A stretch of 30,846 bases of DNA, taken from the NCBI GenBank assembly GCA_036502295.1, contig DASXYU010000101.1:1-30846 (forward strand), read 5' to 3'. The notes beneath the pieces are model-generated. The model was not told the DNA's origin, did no database searches, and saw only the letters and a list, made by a program, of their open reading frames with translations. This DNA is from DASXYU01 sp036502295 (GTDB lineage Bacteria; Actinomycetota; Actinomycetes; Mycobacteriales; Jatrophihabitantaceae). Positions 28,498-30,846 of the stretch are shown here, one piece after another. Within the stretch, counting starts at the first letter, position 1. Each line of letters starts with the position of its first letter. The position numbers and the translations under genes are program-made.

Positions 28498-29406
28498 CTA
28501 GCGCACGCTCGCGAGCGGAGAAGCGGAGGCAGCATGACGGCCGCTGGTGCTCATGCCCAGTGCCGCTGAACGTGAGAGCACGGCTGCGCTGACGATCAGC
28601 AGCGTGAGGCAGACAGCTTCAACAGCAAGGGCCGGCACGTCCACATCGAGACTGTCACCGAGCAGTACCACCCCGAGGATGACGCCGACGATCGGCTGCG
28701 TCGTCGCCATCGGCGGCAGGACGTAGTCGAGACGCACCGCTCGCATCGCCCACTGCGTGGCGAGGACGGCAGCGATCGCCGCACCGAGCAGCAGGTACGG
28801 CCAGACCGTGGTGAGAGCGGTGGCGACGTCGTGCCGATCGAGCAGGACGAAACCCGCACGCGTCGCCACGTCCTGCAGGCCGTAAAGGAGGCCGGCCGCG
28901 AGCGCCGCGGATATCGAGGTGACCGCCACCCCGCGCCTGATTCCGGCGAGGAGCAGGACGAGTGCGACGGCGGCGACGACGGCGGTTCCGGTCACGCTGG
29001 TGACGAGCCCGGTCGGCTGCTGTCCGCGCGTGACGTGCGGGCCACCGATGAGGACGAAGGCGATTACCGCGACCGCGACTCCGGCGGCGCCAAGCAGGTC
29101 GCGTCGAGGTGGCCAATGCCGCGTGATCGCCGACTGCAGCAGGAACGCGCAGAGCAGGTTGGTCGAGAGCAGGGGAGCGACGAGGGTGAGGGCGCCGCGC
29201 TGGAGCGCCACACCGGACGCGGTCTGGCCGATGCTCATGGCGGCGATTCCGGCCCACCACACCGGTTCACGGATCAGTGTCATGAGCCCGGGGCGTCGCG
29301 CGCTTTCGCGGCGCGCCGACAACTCATCGGTGGCGCGGTGCTGCAAGATCCAGCCCGCACCGATAGCGAGCGCCCCGACAACACTCAGGACCACGGCGGT
29401 GAACAC
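28498..29406 (-). CDS. DMT-superfamily (EamA-like) permease
   Basis: The 302-residue protein has about ten predicted membrane segments in two similar halves, e.g. VVLSVVGALAIGAGWILQH at the start and YVLPPMATTQPIVGVILGVV late. The EamA pattern of P-x-x-x-T-N in the first half (LVAPLLSTNLLCAFLLQ) and P-x-x-x-T-x-P in the second is clear. Such proteins export or exchange small metabolites; the substrate is unknown. The GTG at 29406 has no obvious ribosome-binding site. It converges on the sepX-like gene with a 7-base gap. Confidence 0.85.
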   Translation of the reverse strand: MFTAVVLSVVGALAIGAGWILQHRATDELSARRESARRPGLMTLIREPVWWAGIAAMSIGQTASGVALQRGALTLVAPLLSTNLLCAFLLQSAITRHWPPRRDLLGAAGVAVAVIAFVLIGGPHVTRGQQPTGLVTSVTGTAVVAAVALVLLLAGIRRGVAVTSISAALAAGLLYGLQDVATRAGFVLLDRHDVATALTTVWPYLLLGAAIAAVLATQWAMRAVRLDYVLPPMATTQPIVGVILGVVLLGDSLDVDVPALAVEAVCLTLLIVSAAVLSRSAALGMSTSGRHAASASPLASVR

Positions 29407-29510
29407 GATTCAGTGTGTGCCCGTTTCGGCGCGGTCGCCACGCGTCGAGTCGCATCGGGGCCGCTGGTACCCTGAACGGCGGCCCTGAGCAGTCAACTGC
29501 AGCGGGCCGA

Positions 29511-29586
<76 letters not shown>

Positions 29587-29595
29587 TAAGACGTT

Positions 29596-29631
29596 TACTC
29601 GAAACACTGACCGGAAAGACGTCAGCGAGTA
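29596..29631 (+). terminator. Bulged hairpin downstream of tRNA-Ala
   Basis: TACTCG (29596-29601) pairs with CGAGTA (29626-29631) and CTGAC (29607-29611) with GTCAG (29621-29625). This leaves a 5-base bulge and a 9-base loop. It begins 10 bases after the tRNA and is a plausible factor-assisted terminator. No T-run follows. Confidence 0.45.
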
Positions 29632-29653
29632 CAGGTCTTGCGTTTCCAAGGGT

Positions 29654-30846
29654 GGGTCTGTCAGAAATTTTGTGTTTGGGGTTCGGCGTGATGCCACGGC
29701 TTGAGGCTGTGGTGATTGGAGCATCACGTCATGGAGTCTATGGATGGCCTGACGCCGCGGGGAGATCTTCTTCCGGCGGTTCGAGAACCCGATTTGAGCA
29801 TGCTGGCTGAGCAGCTCGTCGCGTCGGCTGCTGAGCGGGGCGTGCAGCTGACCGGCTCTGATGGCCTGCTGACGGTGTTGACCCGGCAGGTGTTGCAGGC
29901 CGCGCTCGAGGTCGAGATGGCTGATCATCCTCGGCTTCGACCGGGGTGATCCGGCCGGGCGTGGTTCGCCGAACATCCGCAACGGGTCGACACCCAAGAC
30001 GGTGCGCACCGAGATCGGCGAGCTCACCATCGAAGTTCCGCGGGACCGGGCCGGGACCTTCGCCCCGGTGATCGTGCCCAAACACCAGCGGCGCATCGCC
30101 GGCTTCGACGAGGCCGTGATCAGCCTCTATGCCAAGGGGATGACCACCGGCGATATCGCCGAACACCTGGCCGAGGTCTACGGCACCGATGTGTCCAAAG
30201 ACCTCGTCTCGCGGGTGACCGACCAGGTGCTGGTCGACATGCGCACTTGGCAGTCCCGTCCGCTGGATCGCGTCTGGCCGGTGATTCTGATCGATGCGAT
30301 CGTGCTCAAGGTCCGCGGCGCCTCCGCCTCGGCCGTGGGGACGTCCGGCACGGCGGTCGGCAACCGGCCGGTCTATGTCGCGATGGGCATCAACCTCGAC
30401 GGCGAGCGCGACATCCTCGGGATGTGGGTCGGACCGAGCGGCGGGGAGGGCGCCAAGCAATGGATGAACATGCTCACCGAGCTGCGCAACCGTGGCATCC
30501 TCGATGCGTGCATCGTCTGCTGCGACGGCCTGACCGGCCTGCCGGACGCGATCCGGGCGATTTGGCCCGACGCGGTCGTGCAGACGTCGTGCATCTGGTG
30601 CGCAACACGCTGCGCTACGTCTCCAAGAAGTACTGGCAGGTCATCACGAAGCAGATGCGAGCGATCTACACCGCCGACCCTGTCGCCTCGGCCGAACTGC
30701 TGTTCGAGGACTTCGCCGAGAAGTGGCAACCGCAGTATCCGGCGATGATCGACATGTGGCGTCGCTACTGGAACGAGTTCGTGCCGTTCCTGTCGTTCCC
30801 GGCCGAGATCCGCAAGATCATCTACACGACCAACGGCATCGAGTCG
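29654..30846 (+). mobile_element. IS256-family insertion sequence, left part
   Basis: The left end is marked by GGGTCTGTCAGAAATTTTG starting at 29654, a typical IS256-family terminal inverted repeat. An IS256-type transposase frame follows about 77 bases later. The element continues past the right edge, so the right repeat and target duplication cannot be checked. It lies 68 bases downstream of tRNA-Ala. Confidence 0.85.
29731..30846 (+). pseudogene. IS256-family transposase (Mutator-like DDE) with two frameshifts, cut by window edge
   Basis: The N-terminal part (MESMDGLTPRGDLLPAVREP to LEVEMADH) is in one frame. At about 29931 an extra C shifts the frame; the protein resumes as LGFDRGDPAGRGSPNIRNGS and TEIGELTIEVPRDRAGTFAP. 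The core carries catalytic D in PVILIDAIVLKVR and D in CCDGLTGLPDAI. Near 30583-30590 a second break, consistent with loss of four bases, cuts the C-V-V-H-L-V-R-N motif. The third frame then reads RNTLRYVSKKYWQVITKQMR to the window edge (EIRKIIYTTNGIES). The catalytic glutamate lies beyond the edge. The copy cannot make full-length transposase without two frameshifts. The ATG at 29731 is the likely start. Confidence 0.88.

Overview
The window is high-GC (mostly G/C third positions, many GTG starts) and reads as an actinobacterial chromosome of the class Actinomycetes. The strongest pointer is the block at 22.7-28.5 kb (mscL, SAF-domain gene, FmdB-like gene, 5-formyl-THF cyclo-ligase, galU, moeA, rimJ-like, sepX-like). 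It has the same gene content and order as the Mycobacterium tuberculosis Rv0985c-Rv0996 neighbourhood as I recall it. The lineage cannot be named more closely from sequence alone.

Layout. (1) 1-5083 is an accessory, island-like stretch to the left of a tRNA-Arg(CCT), on the side of that tRNA's 3' end. It holds a partial hypothetical gene, a small divergent hypothetical gene, a lone IS1595-type transposase, a cadI/arsI-like gene, two convergent Fe(II)/2-oxoglutarate dioxygenases, a SnoaL-like gene, a frameshifted C-terminal integrase remnant and two further orphan genes, one probably broken. (2) 5191-7823 is a reverse transsulfuration pair (cystathionine beta-synthase and a cystathionine gamma-lyase/synthase). 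Between them lies a small cysteine-containing ORF whose stop overlaps the start of the second enzyme. (3) 7844-16606 is a tight six-gene minus-strand operon for an exopolysaccharide: GT2, GT4, polysaccharide pyruvyl transferase, a 986-residue flippase/GT-C fusion, a cellulose-synthase-like GT2, and a secreted GH6 glucanase. A LacI-type operator candidate lies upstream of its first gene. (4) 16607-19580 is a decaying stretch: a PAS-domain pseudogene, an ECF sigma/membrane anti-sigma pair, and a degraded hypothetical gene. Two similar short sequences in inverted orientation flank the sigma locus.

(5) 19583-22044 holds a secreted S53 (sedolisin) peptidase divergent from moaE. (6) 22087-28490 is the conserved housekeeping block, followed by a convergent DMT-family permease. 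(7) 29511-30846 holds tRNA-Ala(CGC) followed by an IS256-family element whose transposase carries two frameshifts and runs off the right edge.

Functional picture. The most unusual system is the polysaccharide operon. Synthase, flippase/GT-C, pyruvylating enzyme and glucanase are translationally coupled or almost abutting, which suggests one machine that builds, decorates, exports and trims a surface glycan, perhaps a pyruvylated beta-glucan. GalU, encoded elsewhere in the window, would supply UDP-glucose. The product structure is inference. Other points for follow-up are the cysteine-codon mini-ORF with two adjacent hairpins between CBS and CGL, and a perfect 21-bp inverted repeat whose ends are the stop codons of two convergent genes.
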